Part shown: in pieces, positions 1 to 14,200 of the stretch | How positions within the stretch are numbered: the stretch's first letter is position 1 | How the letters are laid out: each line of letters opens with the position of its first letter | Assembly (NCBI GenBank): GCA_964020085.1 | Contig: OZ026600.1 | Span: forward strand, 9,485,948-9,549,947 | Direction: 5' to 3' | DNA length: 64,000 bases | From: Micromussa lordhowensis | Taxonomy: Eukaryota > Cnidaria > Anthozoa > Scleractinia > Lobophylliidae | Made by a program: the position numbers and the translations under genes | Notes under the pieces: generated by a model | The model's input: only the letters and a program-made list of their open reading frames with translations | Databases searched by the model: none | What the model was told of the DNA's origin: nothing

Positions 1-147
1 CCCGGCTGAGTCAGGCGTGAAGAACGGCTGAGCCGATCCAAATTCAATCCGGCCGTTTTGAATTGATTCAGATGCCGTACTTCACATGAACTTTATTCTT
101 TGAATTCGATTCGGCTCATGTGAAGTACGGCGTCTGAACCGGGCCTT
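1..147. repeat. Fragment of a dispersed TIR element
   Basis: The segment contains an inverted repeat: a stretch reading GCCGTACTTCACATGAA (about 73-89) is mirrored at about 114-131. It ends near 147 in GTCTGAACCGGGCCT, which looks like a terminal inverted repeat end. The window begins inside the element, so its other end is not visible. I recognise the style from cnidarian genomes, but the family name is unknown to me. Confidence 0.5.
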
Positions 148-1195
148 AGCTCATGTAATAAACCTTGCATATACATTGCGACTCCCCGTCAATCCAGTCA
201 CACATGGGACGCGAAATTCTGCCATATTAACGGGCGGCCGTTCAAGAAAATGACTGACTGAGATTTTGTTTAGACCAGAATAAAATGGCCGTAATAGCGA
301 AGTGGCCACTGTATATCGAAACGTCTAATAATTCTATTTTTTTTTTTCACTTGCACAAATTTTGCAGGCGTAAAACAAACTGTGTTAAACGTGCCGGGCA
401 CGTTTTAGCTTTCTCGAGACATTGCAGTGATCAGTCACTCCTTTGTAATGTAACAAGGGAAGCAATAACTGTAGGAATATAAATCAATAATAAGTTCTCT
501 GATTCAAGTGAGTCACTACCTCAGTAATAAGCCTTTAGCAAGCCCAGGAAGCCAAGTTGTCACGGAAATGGGACAAGTTAGGAAACTTAAGACTAGAAAT
601 GAACTTTTGTTTGTTTTGCTTACTTTTGATCTTTACAGCAACTGGCACTGTAACATGAAGTAGCTAATAACAGTCAGTCACACACTCCATAAATCCTCAA
701 TGTATATGCTAACAGTCAATGGGTTTTCTTTTTTCAAAAAAACAGCGTTTAATAAAGCACATAAATAATCGTTTACATAAATTCTGCGATAAATAAAGTT
801 TATAAATATTCATTAGAATTACAAGTAAAAAAGTCTTCCACTTTAGAAAATAAATCGGTCAACCAGTAGTATAGCAATTGTACATAAAAGATGAAAAAGG
901 TATAGACGAGTATCTATAACTGCAATTTTGATCCTTTCACAAAACTATTTTCTGTCATTGAGTCAGTTATAGCGGTTGTTACTTCATACCACGAGATCCT
1001 TTTTTAAGTAACTATATAATAACGTTTTCTAGCTAATTGTTTGAATAGTATCTTTCTCGAAGAAATGTCTTGATGAAGATTATTCTACATGTAAAAAAGA
1101 GGAGTATGTTATATGGTGTAAAATGGCAAAAACAATTATCATCACCATGTCATAACAATTGAAATTTACCACAGCAAGGTGTCTACTAACGAATA
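148..1195. other. Intergenic, no gene seen
   Basis: AT-rich DNA with only short random open frames. I see no splice-consistent coding block or RNA gene here. Confidence 0.5.
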
Positions 1196-1646
1196 CCTTA
1201 TTACATGAAATTTTCGCGACACGTTAATTTCGCGGATTTCGCGATTTAAAAAAGATCGCGAAATTTAAGTGACGCGAAAATTAAATGTCGCAAAAATAAC
1301 ATGACGCGAAAATTAAGTGACTCACAATATGCAGGAAGGAATATTTAATGCACACGGATAATGATGTCAATTGACCACTAAAAACGTGACTTGAATTCAA
1401 GCATGAACTTCAAACCATGCCTTGTAGACACTGAGAACATCTTTCTTGTTACTGTTTACATATACTCAGTTGCTATTCTGTTTATTTGGACATTGTTCAT
1501 TAAGTTTGATCAAATCCGGGGACATGTGAAATAACATTGATAAAGGAATAAAAAAAACTCAAAAGCGTGAAATTAAAGTGAGTTAAAATGAAAAATTTTC
1601 GCAAAATCGCGAAATTAAGGTGTCGCGAAAATTTCATGTAATAAGG
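1196..1646. mobile_element. Miniature inverted-repeat element, TA target site
   Basis: Terminal inverted repeats of about 27 bp (starting CCTTATTACATGAAATTTTC) bound a 451-bp AT-rich segment, with TA at 1194-1195 and 1647-1648 as the likely target duplication. Inside, short motifs of the type TTTCGCGA and TCGCGAAA recur in both orientations. There is no coding capacity. A TA duplication fits a Tc1/mariner-type non-autonomous element; that class assignment is inference. Confidence 0.75.
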
Positions 1647-2363
1647 TACTTGAAAAATAGTAGCTTAAGTCTATTACTGGTTTTAAATGTTAACAAAATC
1701 AACATTAACAGGAGAACGTTTTCAGATTTATAGAAATATATATATATTAATAAATCCCAATATTTGCAAATAACTATTTTTACAAAAAACTCTTTTAGTT
1801 AGGAATCCATCAAATGGCTGAGTCGTGTATAAAGTTGAAATGTTTACGTGCAATGTACAAAACGTAATATACAATAAGAGAAAACTGCGAAAAAAAACAA
1901 TATGTGAATGAGTAAAGTCCTTTGTAAGGACATCTTTTTGTCAAAGAAATAACAACAGTTCTATTCAATTACCTCGTTTCCAGGGTCTCTCACATTCCCG
2001 CCCTCACGGAGCGAGAGAGGAGAGACCCTGGGAACGAAGTTGTTTCTACATTGCTTCTCATCAAAGCCTAGCGAATGGAAAAGTAATTTCAGAGATATGT
2101 TTACAGCTGATAGCTAACATAAGAGCCAACTAGCTGCGAAATAATGAGGATAGTATGTCGACTTTTACGATTTGTTCAACCTTTCAACCTTTTCAGTCCA
2201 CGTTCGTCCTTGACTTGCCACTATCTCTCTTATATTTTCCTCTAATATCAATCTTTTTTAACTTGATTTTCTTCTTGAGGTTGTCTTCTTGAGGTTGTCT
2301 AACAGAATCGTGACGTAATGGTCGCTATTACTTTAAATTTTAATATTCTAATGAGCAGTACGC
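1647..2363. other. 3' flank of the astacin gene
   Basis: This lies downstream of the minus-strand astacin stop codon and presumably holds its 3' UTR and polyadenylation site. I see no other gene. It contains the short hairpin listed separately at 1973-2040. Confidence 0.4.
1973..2040. repeat. Short foldback sequence
   Basis: Arms beginning CTCGTTTCCAGGGTCTCTC and ending GAGAGACCCTGGGAACGAAG pair across a roughly 25-base loop. It has the form of the joined ends of a DNA transposon, or a tiny foldback element. No coding content. Confidence 0.55.
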
Positions 2364-5300
2364 CTAGAACGTTACAAAGCCATTGTGTTCACAAGAACCT
2401 TCCCTGAACTGAACGTCATCCAAAGCTATGTCCCCTGTGTAGCCTCGACCCCGTGATCCCTCAAACACGATCTGAAACAAAGAAACGAAATTTGATTATG
2501 GGTTAGTATGCGACTCACTTCTGGGCTTAAAATACTGATTCCCCATATATTTTACCCCACTTTTTATGATGGTAGTCATGACAACGCCGTGGTGCGCCAA
2601 GACCAAAGAGAGTTTTAGATTCTAGTAGAAGGCAATGAAATTACGTTTTTTTCCAGATTTACTATAATAGTAAAGGATTGGACGCAAAATAGAAAACAAT
2701 TTCAATATTTTACGAGGACAGCGACATCAGACCCAGTTGGCTTAATGCAGCTCCTATATCGAGGTCGAATTGGAATTTGGAAATGTTGGTTTTTCTGGAG
2801 GGAGGAAAACTGGAAAACTCGCGGAAAAAAATCGGAACAGGGTAACGGAGTTCGCGACAACCAACATCAAACTCAACTCACATTGGACACCAGGCCGGAA
2901 ATAAAAGTATAGCATAAAAATGTAAAGTAATTCCAAAGCTCTTAGCTTCCTTTATGACAGGAACTCTGGGTGAGACATGGCTTAAGATAGGAAAAGGCTT
3001 GATAGAATTTGTGTTATTTTCTCATCTGTGTATATCTAAATTCTTGAGGGTGCAGTAAAACTATCATTTTCGCAGAATTTGTTTCAGTGTAAATCGTGTT
3101 TGGATGCGTACATTTACTTCGCTGTGTTTCCGCAAAGCGTTTTTGTTCGAAATTTGAGACAAAAAAATGTCCGACGTCCGGAATATTTTAACAATTTTTT
3201 CCAAGTAACGTTATGTCCACTTCACAATTCTTAGACTATATATTTTAAAGGGGGCGGGAAAAGTTGTCACACAAATGCATGGCAACTTACTAAGGTACCA
3301 CGCCCAACTTCATAAGGAGTATAGAAACAAATTATGGTTGTCATTTTCTTACCCTATATTGCGATTCAGAATGGAATGACGCGAAGCCTTGTTTCCAGTC
3401 CTCTCCCTGTTCTCCTGACTTTGACCACAAACTCGTCTTCGTCCCCGAACGGCTGTTTATCAGGTAGACGGTAAGCGAGCCCACGGTCCTGCCGTGCATA
3501 CTGTACCACCATGTTAAGCACCGCTCCTCCGTTGGGTCAAAAAAGTGGCTCATTAACTGTGACTTGTACCCAGACCTCGCGGGATATGAGGACTCTAGGA
3601 AAAGGTAATAACCTGGAGCAAAATAAATTAAGTATGGCATGACTTGAAAAAAGTTGGAAAAACCTCAAGATTTACTTTAGGTCTCAAATCTTAGGTCTGA
3701 AATTTGAATTAGCCAATGAATGAATGAATAAATGAATGAATTAACAGGAATGAATAACTGTACTGACATCATATAGCCACAGGAAATGAATTTTATCGAG
3801 TCACTTTTCTGCCAGGAGCCGATTACCCGGAGCCTCCATATGTGCTGTACCCTTGAGTCAACCCTTTCCGACGAAGAATTATTTTTAGAACAGGCTTTCC
3901 CGCGAAAATATTTTCCCCTACGCTTTCCGCCATTGTTGTCAAAGCGTTCTTCAGAGCACGAAAAAGCATATGTAAATGAGCATTACTAAGCTGCGCTCTG
4001 ATTGGTTATTACGGAAACGCATTAGGGCGTGAAAAATTTTCCGCGGGAAAGCCTGTTCTAAAAATAATTCTTCGTCGGAAAGGGTTGACTCCAAGGGCTT
4101 GTATGGGAGATGGAGGCTCCGGGTAATCGGCTCCTGTTTCTGCTTGGACACCACATTGAAAATTCATGCAAAGAGTTTTAAAAGATCAAACTATAACATA
4201 TTGCAAAAAAAGAAACAGTCGACATATTTTGATTCTTATCAAAGTTCAATTTTACGCCAGTATCCCGCGTCCGAAACCTCGCTTACCGGCTATTGACAAT
4301 TATTTGCAAAACAGCTTGTTATTTTCTTTAAAATCAGGCACATAATTCACGAGTTAGTGTTCAAGGGAAAAGGCCAAACTGAATTGACCCTTGTCTTTAT
4401 TCACGTAAGTCACGAAGAGAGCCTCTGCTATCGTATGACACTAACAAAATAATTAAATTAATAAATAATAGCTTTATTTACCGAGGGTGACACATTACAG
4501 TTAATAACTGGTAAACCTGTGGCCCTCGCACGGTGTGGGTTTGACAGTACGGTTATCAGGGTAGGGTCTTTCGCGTGAATCTGAACGACAACCAATCAAG
4601 TAATAGTTTACATTACAAGTCATCCCACAGAAAGGTGACCACAGGACACCAGCTTCAAACTAACCATTGTTTGCTCCATGATCTGCGCTTGGTCCTGTAT
4701 TTCTACTTGGGGTAGGACCTCTGTGGCGATACCACTTGAAAGATGGCGAACTACTCCACGCGTTTGTCCAATTACAGTAATCTTTATCAAAGTTACAATC
4801 AAGCAAGTCTGGAGAAAAAGTCAAAATATCTGTTAGCCAGAAAGCCTGTGTGATGCATAAAAGCACAGGCTCAAATCTCCAAATCGGGGAGTTATATGAA
4901 GATTGAAACACAAACTTAAAACTTGCTATGGTACTTTATGGCGATAAACAACTCTGAGTGCTAAATATGTAGAGGAAGAGAAAGATCAAGACAAAATACG
5001 AACGCATAACTTGAGAGGGTTCACTTACTGTCAGGACAGGCCATCATATTACACATTCGATACTGTGTGTCAGCTCCCAGACAGTTATTCCCGTTGTATT
5101 TTGGCGCTGGGTCATTACATGATCGTGTCCTCTTTCGTTTGCCGTAACCACATGGTTTGTCACAGGCATTCCATTCAGTCCATCGTCCCCAGTTCCCGTT
5201 GACGGGCGCTTAAATTATAGAAAGGAAATAGTGAGTTAGAAATTCTCTTGCTTTGGTCAGTAGAGAAACCTTAAATAGGTCAGAGAAGAGATGTTTTCAG

Positions 5301-8300
5301 AAGGTGTTTTGACCGCGATAAGTCGGTTGAAAAAAAAGAGACGGTCCACTGTGATTTATATCGTTTGTCTAATGATATGTAAGAACTGCGCTGGCCTGAT
5401 AGGCAGCGTGTTACACTCTGGACAAAGAAGTCTGAAATTCAATTCCTAGCATTGGTTTGTGGTGTTCTTGCATAGGTTATTTTACTCTCACAGTATCTCA
5501 AATCACAACGGTGTGATGTTTAAACACTTGCAGACTAAAGGTTTGCCGAGCCCGGCGCATAGACCGCCTGAGTGTACCTCGGAATATTAAAAAAAGGAAA
5601 ATCACGTTAGGCCCAGGCAAAGTTCATTTTTACGATGTATTGACCACTTCTTGGGCCAAGGCAGCGAGACGTATTAGATATAACTCATTGAATGATCCAA
5701 AAGAAGCATTTTATGAACTGCGTCATGTTATGCTGATGAAAAAATGAAAAACGTGTAGGTATTTGTGAGCTATGCGTATAATGTCAACATCTCGCCAGGT
5801 CAGTTGTGAGTTTGCCTCTCCATGCAAACAGGAAATTCAATTTGTTACACACGCTTGAACGTTACTTTATAAGGTATTTCCAGTTGAATGACAAAAGCCA
5901 AGTGCAGGCAGTTGGCCATTGCATTAAACGCTTTGTCGCATCTCGCGGCCGTATTCTGAACTCGTGAATTTCACCAGCAGAACTAACCCTGGATCACGCG
6001 TTGGCGGCACAAAAGAAATGCCTGACCGACAGGTAGATAAACTAAACACACCAAATCAAGATAAAGTAATCTTGATTTGGCCTGATGACGGACTCCATTT
6101 TTTATGTTGCCGGATGTTGAAATTTTGGGAGAACGCAATCAAATACCTTGTTTGTTGACACGTTTGTCACAAAGTGAGGGGCGCAGTCACACCACACAAC
6201 TATTTCTAAACACACTTGTCAACTGTAATTACTGGGCGTGTGCCTGATGGAATTTGTTTCTCAGCCAAATTTGAGCAATGATTCATCAGTGACAATGCAC
6301 AAATTTAAAATTTTCAACACTACGACGGAAGTCACTTTAAAATTAAACACTTCTGAAGCTTGTCTAATTAAACCAGCTGAGTTTTTGGGCTTAAGGGATG
6401 AGTAACTTACCGTAACACTCTTCATCCGTGCATTTTCGTCGGTCAGTTTTAATTCCCTGAGAGTCGGCCCCAGGACAATGCGACCGCGACGAGAAGCAAA
6501 CTCGCTGCCGATACTTCATGCACCTGCTGTTACAAGGGGTGTACGCTGACCACTCGCTCCATCCAACTTTGTGCTCATCTATAAAAAGTTGTCAATTCAG
6601 TTGGGAAACACAAGAATGAATATAAGGGAGAGAACAAGCAGCCGAAAGTTCTTGTCCCCTTTGGAGGAGCTCTTGTGTCGTAAAGGATTTTGAAAGCTAC
6701 TCATGATTTGTGCACTTCTGCTCTAAAAAACCGTGAAATTCGATACGTAATTCGACATGCCGCAAAGATAAATAAATACATATAAGGCATGTTGTTAGTG
6801 GAATGTGTGTTGGTTTAGCTCGATAAAAAGAAGGCAAAACGAAGCTACAGCAAGCTGGTATTACGTCCATATCGTTATGACGACGTTTGTTTGGCGCAAG
6901 GTAAAGCCACACCCCGTTCAAATACACATACCGAAAAAATACAACTGACATGAGACGAGAGAGCGTTCCGTAACTATTTTATACTCTGTGTCATAAAAAT
7001 AGAGAAAATACACAGTCAATGGGAAATACGCGCGACGTACGATGGGAAGGTTGAGTGTAATACCTTCGAATATACAACGGCTTTCCTATATTTTGATTGG
7101 CTGTATTTTCTATGGCATGGTATAAAATTAAATATTAATAGCCGTGTGGTTGTCAGACAACAAAGTTCCAGGTCTTACTTTTGCAGTCATAAAGTGCGTT
7201 CATTTTCTTGATATCCAGATCACTGAAGCCCACTGATCGACCCAGGGACATATAAGGGTTGTTTCGTGCACGGACCGTTGGCTTGCCATTTTTGGAAAAC
7301 GTCCGCTTCCCATAATGCATCAAGCTGCTGTAGTCGTAATCAAAGTCCATGCTATCTACTTTGGAATGTTTGTACTTGTTGAATTGGCCTTCCATTCCTA
7401 TGGCACACAAATATAAGTCAAACTCTTTAGTTTTCGTTCATTTCTCGTACCAGGTGTGACGTCTAACATCTAAAAAAACGATCGACTCATTCTAAATTCC
7501 TTCCCGTGGATATGACAAACGGCTGAATACAGTAACTACGGAATGCCTACTGTCAGCAACAAGGAAAGAGGCTTCTTCTTGCAAATGGTGGGATCACTAA
7601 ATGACGCAAGACAAAACATTCAAACCCACTGTACAGCACAATAGTTTCTACATCGTCAAGATATACCATCAATGATTAATCACTTGGTTGCTGGGTGATT
7701 TAAAAACTCACCCTTCTTAATGTTTTCCCAGATGATTTCCACATACTGATCTCGGTCAGGTCGTGACTGCTCGTGCCAAAATCCAACTGCATGCATTAGT
7801 TCATGCATAATTATGCCTTTATTGTTACATTTTTCACCCAGAGAGAGATCCTGAGCTCCCTTACGCCAGTACACCCGGCCAATGAACGACCAGCATCTGC
7901 AACAACAACAAAATAGCGAAGAGTCAACAGAAGTAATAAATTACTTTTCTCCCAAGGAAGATGAATGATACAAGAGTTAATCCCCATGCAGGTCTTAAGA
8001 AGGATAAACTTGGAAATAAGACCTACACGAGGGGTTAACTCTCATTCACCATCTCTTGCTTCCCTTGATTACTTTCGGAAAATAAAACCCATGATATAAA
8101 ACAGAACATTGTGAGTGGCATATCACAGGACGGTACTAGTTACTAGCTACATCCACTAATCGCCTTTTCTTTGTGATAGTCTCCTGACCGTTTAGCAATT
8201 GACTCTAATTGAACATTCCCTACAACAGGGAAAGCCCCTTAGTGTCGACCAATGCATGCTCCGGGATCGAGAGAAGTTAATGTGCGAGTAAAGTGTCAAA

Positions 8301-11270
8301 AATGACAAAACGACCCAGGTATGCCGGGTTCAAAACCCAGGAGCTCTCAACCCACAGTTAGGATACTAACCTGTCATTAGGTTCAGTAAAACACTTCATT
8401 GTTTGACACTTATTTATCGTAAGCCGCACTGGTCACGAAGGTTTACCTCGCAGCAGGCACTTTACTCACCCATTTCCTTTGCTAAACTTTATCCAATTCC
8501 TCTCGTTTTTCTTCTCTTTAAAAGTAATGCAAGTATGTTTGTGAAACTCCTCTATGGCCGCCAGGATGTTTTTCTTGTAGGCGTCTGAAATGAAACACAG
8601 CGGCATTAGAAAAGAAACAAGTCAGATGAAGGTAAGAGAGCTTTTACCCCATATGGGCCTTATTCTCAAGGTATTTTCCAACACGGTACCCAGTTCTCCC
8701 GTGGATAATGTACGACGAGCGTTGTGTGGATGTTTTTTGAAGAATGACAATGCTTGTGGTAAGGGTGCTTGCGATGTCAACATGTCAAAGTTCGTGTCGC
8801 CTGTTTTTAGACCCCCCTGGATTTCTAAAGCCGGCCCCGGAGTGATCTAATAATAGCTCAGAGGGATTGCCTAAGTAATAAGGCCTTTATGGGGGATTGA
8901 CTCAATTACCCTTCTCCTCTTTTTAAAAGAAGTCATTACTTTGACGCAACTCATGAAAATTCTAGCCAGGATTCACTCATTCGTTATGCGATATTCCCGA
9001 TCAAATGATGAACCCGAAAACTTGTTTTTCCAACGGGTCATTTCTAACGAGTTAAGAGTTCCCTGACTGTTGGACGAGAACCCAAGCGATGGAATATAAC
9101 AGGGATTATTTAAATGATTACACAGTAAAACCAAACAGGATTTGTAAATTTAGGCACATCCCCAGAGATTATCTCACCAAGTGGTGTGTTTATATCCATG
9201 CAAGTTAAAGGATTTGACTTGAAGAAATAAGAAGTATCCAGAACGACTCCTAGGTCAGTGCGATCAACATGACCTGTTGTAGACTGACACCTGTCATAAA
9301 AAGCTTGGTTTTCGTCATCCAAGGTACAGTTTCATCGAAAATGTGAATCACGTGGTTCCGTCGCTGTTTTAGTACGCATAAGAGACATAAGATGGTTATT
9401 TTTTAAAATAATATCATTTATCGGTACGATGTTTTTAAAGTTGGAAATAAAACTTACCCAGTCCTTCCTCGATCTCGTAAGGTATGACGCGGTTGGGCCA
9501 GATCTTTTTTCTCTGTCGAACAGCGTTTCTTCTGAAGCGCGTTTTCTCGTACACATTCCAGTCCCTCTCGGTCAGAGCTATATCTCCTTCATGTCCAATG
9601 TTATAAGCTGGAACCAAAGATACCTTACTATCAACGTCAAACGAACAAAGACCCAGCGGCAGTTATTTTTACAACAGCTATAATTGGCTGTTTCCACATT
9701 CAACTGTTCCTCTACTGTTAAAGCGTCCAAATGGACTCATTGTAACGAGAATTGTGGTTGATTGTTCATTTTTTCTTGGTCATAAATGTAGCATCTTGAT
9801 TTTCGAGCGGACTCACTGCTACAATAAATTCGATTGGTAGTTCTCGGAAAATCTCAGAATTGATCATTTGTTCACGAGATTTGATTGGTTGGTCTTTACC
9901 TCAGCTACAATTCAGTTTAAAAAGGTCAGATTCTGTGTTTCCATTCTTACAACCCCTGATGTTATATAACAGTTCAAAAATCAACCTTCGCGATCATTCT
10001 CACGAATTCTTAGGCCAGTTGGTCGATCGTTCGACACTCAACAATGTGAGCAGCGTAGTGTTGTTTGTTGTTTGACTTAATTCCAAAACTGAAGAACTCT
10101 GTAAGAGAGTATCTGTTAGCAGCTGAAGCTAAATATAAATTGCCCAAGGGGTTTGAAGGGGTGTTAACGGTATTATCCCGCTGAGACCAAATGCCTTTGG
10201 CTCGTGCATGATTCTGTTCTGCTAAAGTTCGTGATGTGGATCACGAAGAATCCCGCAAATTTGAAGGTCGCGTGATGCACGCGACAAACGACCCAGCGTG
10301 AAGCATTGGCGCACTTCCTTCCTTAAATCTCCGTGGGCACGATGGTAATTGAGTGTACAACAAAAGTGGCACAAGGTCTTAAGGAAAAAAACAACCCTTT
10401 TGCTTGATTTTTAACTGTAGGAATTTATTTATTTATTTATTTATTGTTATTGTAAATAATGGAGCTGTGAGTAATAACAAATATTTAACTGCAGGAATTA
10501 TTTGGGGCCTTTCTTACCAAATAGCTTCATCAGAGACTTCTGCTGGGTCACCCACTGTATCTTAAAGTTTAAGATACAGTGCGTGGTGACAGAAATGAGA
10601 AAACGCCCCTTAGGTTTAGGAAAGTCACAACTCAAAAGATAACACAATCATTTTCTAATAATGGAATTTTTGCTTTGACGTTTTTGGAACGACCTTCCGG
10701 ACAATTATCTTTTTCAATAAGTATTTGAATTCGTTGTAACAAAAGGAAGAGATAATCGCACGTCAAGTATTCTTTTAAGCTGCTAAGCTATCAGAAGAAG
10801 ATAATACTTACGTTTGTTGGCCGCGCTAATCCAGTCCATTACAGTGAAATCTAGACCATCGTCTTCTGGTAGAGATACTGAGGAACTCTCTAATAACAGA
10901 ACAACTCGAATTTAGTTCAATCATGACCTCTTAAAGAAAATCGCCCTTCTCATTACCTCAAGTTAATCAGTTTGCCTTCGCCATTGTGTGGGGATGTTCT
11001 GAGGTGAGAACAATATGTCTAGCAGTACATCAGCCCGACATAACGTAAGTCGTGACCTGACAGTCATTCAAGCCAAGCACATGTACATGCTGCATTAGGA
11101 ACTGTTCCAAAACAAACACCTACACAGCAAGTAACTCTAGAGAAAAATACAATACAATCCCAATCAATACCTGAAAACCTGTTAGCGTTCAGTGGACTTG
11201 AACACGAGAAATGGTATCCGTTAATAAGTAACGTTGCTGCTTGTATCAGTAAATATGTCCAAGAAGCCAT
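2364..11270 (-). CDS. Astacin (M12A) metalloprotease with two TSP1 domains and a MAM domain
   Basis: This is a secreted zinc endopeptidase. Coding exons on the minus strand, in order, are 11270-11171, 10889-10812, 9607-9458, 8584-8470, 7896-7712, 7397-7179, 6578-6411, 5208-5029, 4808-4665, 3612-3353 and 2471-2364. All junctions are AG/GT and the phases close to 568 residues. Residues 1-20 look like a signal peptide. A furin-like RFRR at 83-86 precedes the probable mature start N87. The zinc motif HELMHAVGFWHE is at 179-190 and the Met-turn SLMHYG at 234-239. TSP1 domains lie at about 284-338 and 344-398, and a MAM domain at about 403-560. All key astacin residues are present. An acceptor-like TTTTTGTAG just before the ATG (exon would start at 11277) suggests a 5' UTR intron, so the promoter is further upstream. 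The family includes hydrozoan HMP/PMP proteases and meprins; the exact orthologue is unknown. Confidence 0.92.
3715..3742. repeat. (TGAA)n microsatellite
   Basis: A run of imperfect TGAA/ATGA tetramers in an intron of the astacin gene. Confidence 0.7.
3813..4136. mobile_element. Long-TIR miniature element in an astacin intron
   Basis: This 324-bp element begins CAGGAGCCGATTACCCGGAG and ends in its reverse complement. The inverted arms extend more than 100 bp, so open frames on the two strands encode the same peptide. It is flanked on both sides by TTTCTGC, a 7-bp target-site duplication. It lies between the exons ending at 4665 and starting at 3612 and does not disturb the splice sites. No transposase is present. 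The superfamily is unclear, since a 7-bp duplication is unusual. Confidence 0.85.
10427..10450. repeat. (TTTA)n microsatellite
   Basis: A run of TTTA tetramers in an intron near the 5' end of the astacin gene. Confidence 0.7.
10547..10590. repeat. Short hairpin
   Basis: CACTGTATCTTAA and TTAAGATACAGTG face each other across a few bases, with GTCACC and GGTGAC extending the stem. It lies in an astacin intron. Function unknown; possibly a transposon end. Confidence 0.5.
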
Positions 11271-11276
11271 TGCTGA

Positions 11277-14200
11277 TCTACAAAAACAAAAGTCATGTTA
11301 GAAACCCACGCAGACCAAATGATCGTAAAACATGGCACTTACATCCTTACTAAGGCAGAGGAGGAAATAAAATACGAAGTACTTCGTCAGTGAAAGGCGC
11401 AAAACGTTCTGCTCTCTCGTGAAAAGACAATCGTAGTGTTAACCACTGCGTTTTCTGCACTCTGTTAAGTGCAATACATGCGGCGTGCTGGCCTACATGA
11501 GATTCCTTTAAACCCTGCTTGTCATTCAATTACCATTATTGTTTACATGACACGTCATCGTACTTCCTCTCTCGTGGGGTCACGTGAACATGTTGTTATC
11601 AATGGCGGCAAACTTCCAAACTTTCTGACATGTCTAAAATTAACTTCCCAATATTTAGCTCTTTAACTCCCAGCACGTGGGCATTCCTTTGTGAACAAAT
11701 TTCCGCAACAACCTTTCGAACTTTTCGCCATTGGCGGTGTACTTTGAAAAATGCGTTTGGAAAATTCCGGAATGCACTTTCAGATTTCCTATTTAATAAA
11801 TTATTTTTAAGCTGAAAAGTAGCTAGAAAGTGCAGTGTTATCATGAACACATGTGTTTGCCTGAGAAAAAGCATTTTGACGAAGGATACGTTTACAGCAT
11901 ATCAATTACCTCTCTCATGTAAGCCTGTTCTCTGTATTTATTTACCCTTAAGTCTGAAAACTAATACAAGAAACTCTTCAAGAATAAATTCAACACAGTA
12001 AGTGAGATGACAAATCTCATTACCGTGACATTTTCAAATCAATTGCGAGGAAAACCACACCATTCTTATAAATTCACGTACAGAAGGTATCCGGCAATGT
12101 TATCGCGTCGTGTTAAATAAACAGCAATGTACGACCTTCTTGGTGACCTTAAGATGTGACTAGAAAATTCTTAACTTTGTTGAAGTTTTCAAACCTTGCA
12201 GATGAACACAGAATTTTAGTTTTATAGTTTCCCAAATCTTGTGCACCAGTGTTCAGAAATAAAGATCAATGCACTCCGTCAAAACTTCATCGATCAAACA
12301 CGTGTGTATTTAGTTAAGACACCTTACATAATGATTTAGACGTGACCAAGTAGTTTGTAAGGTCACGTTTTCACCGAAATGCTCCAAAAATATCAAACGA
12401 TATGTTAGTTTAGTAACGAATACCATCTAAATATCGAAATAAAATCTTCCTAATGCAAGCAGCATATGCAGTCACCCGCAAGATAAAAATAGTGCTCTTT
12501 ACACTCTGTGACCATGACATGAAAATTTTAAACAAAAAAAGGAGGAGGGTATAAAATGCGCGGTCAGCTGAATTGACACTGATTAATATTGTTGAACTGA
12601 ACGCGATGTGATTCACTGCGCCAATATTGACCCACTCGAAGACTTTGAAGAGTTTGCGCTGCTGAACAAAGTTAAAGTGAACTGTGATGAGTAGAGCCAA
12701 TATTATTTGTTATCTGAGTAGTATTGGGTCCAGGCGTACGATTCGGATAAGCGTTAATGTAGCTGGACTGACGATGGTCATATTTTTGTTCCATAAGCCG
12801 TGCGATATCAGTTAGTAGGGTAATAAACAAGATGAAAGCACATTTATACACACAGGGACAAGCATGATCATCCGTCTGAGTCATTAAGTCTTTAAGCCCT
12901 TTCAGAGAAACACTTAAACGACCACACGGTCAATACCGCAATACATTCCACATTTAAGTGCTCAATCACTCACCCCAATGGCTTACTGGACTAATTGAAT
13001 CGAATGTAGCAAGCAATTACCATGCATTCACATTTCACTGAGTTACTTAGAACATGTTAGTGCACGGTGTGACAAAAACAAAGGACGTTCGATTTCCCGG
13101 AGTCAGAAAAGGATCAAAGTAGTGGATCATGATTGCGATGCGCCCTTCAAAGAAATCCAATATAAGAGATTAAACAAACGGTATACCGCTAAATATTATA
13201 CTGTAAGCTCATTATTTAGGCCTAAGGAAAGTATATATTGATAAATTGATGGACTGAAGTAAAAGTATTGACATCTAACCAGTTTATCAGTCTTTCCCTC
13301 TTGTAGGTTCATTGGTGTGCACTCACAGTTTTTTTTCTTCCTGATTTCTGATAAGAAAACTTGTTCTCCGATGATAGCTATTTCAATATGACCACTGTTG
13401 ATGGTGATGGAGAGATATTTGACAATATTGAAATATCAAGCAGGCTTTAAACTGTTAGCTGCTTCAATGAAAATGAATTAAACTGCGATCGTTAAACTTA
13501 AAAAAAACACTGAATGTGAATTGACACATATCTACTTTCAATTCAGTAAAAATAACTTCCCTTTGTAGATGTCAAAAAGGTCTGAGTGGTCTTACATTTG
13601 CGGTTTTTACTACGTCTAAATTTATTAAATGCATTTTTGGGAACAAAGAATCAATGGAAATCAGACGTCTCTAGATGAACCAGTCCTTGCATTTGATTAC
13701 GTAACTCAGAGTAGAAGTAAAGAACTGTTCAATAATAAGCCATCAATTGCGTCACAAATGCCTCAGAAGTAAGAGCTCGGTGTAATGAGCAGATCAAAAA
13801 GTGCCACTCCTGAATCGTACTCATTACAGCGATATTTGCTCCCCTGGCTTGAAGCACTTATCTCGAACATTAATAAATCCCTTGCGGGCACGATTGATCA
13901 GAATCTCAAATAACTACAAGAAAAAAGCCGAGCTTTTCCGTGCGGCAAAATAAACAATTTGCCTAAATTTGAATTTTTTTTGAAAAAACGACGTCGTCAA
14001 CGAAATAAACGTCCATTAGGAATGGACTGTTTCGAGAACCGGAGCATAACCTGATCAAGCATCACGTAATTAGGTTTGCGCTTCCATACAAAACGTCACA
14101 AAGTTTCAAGTAGTTCTGATCAATGCCAAGCATATATTAGAACTTGCTTCCAGTATAAAAGACACGAAATTAAAACCCGATTTTAAGATCATCTAGGCTT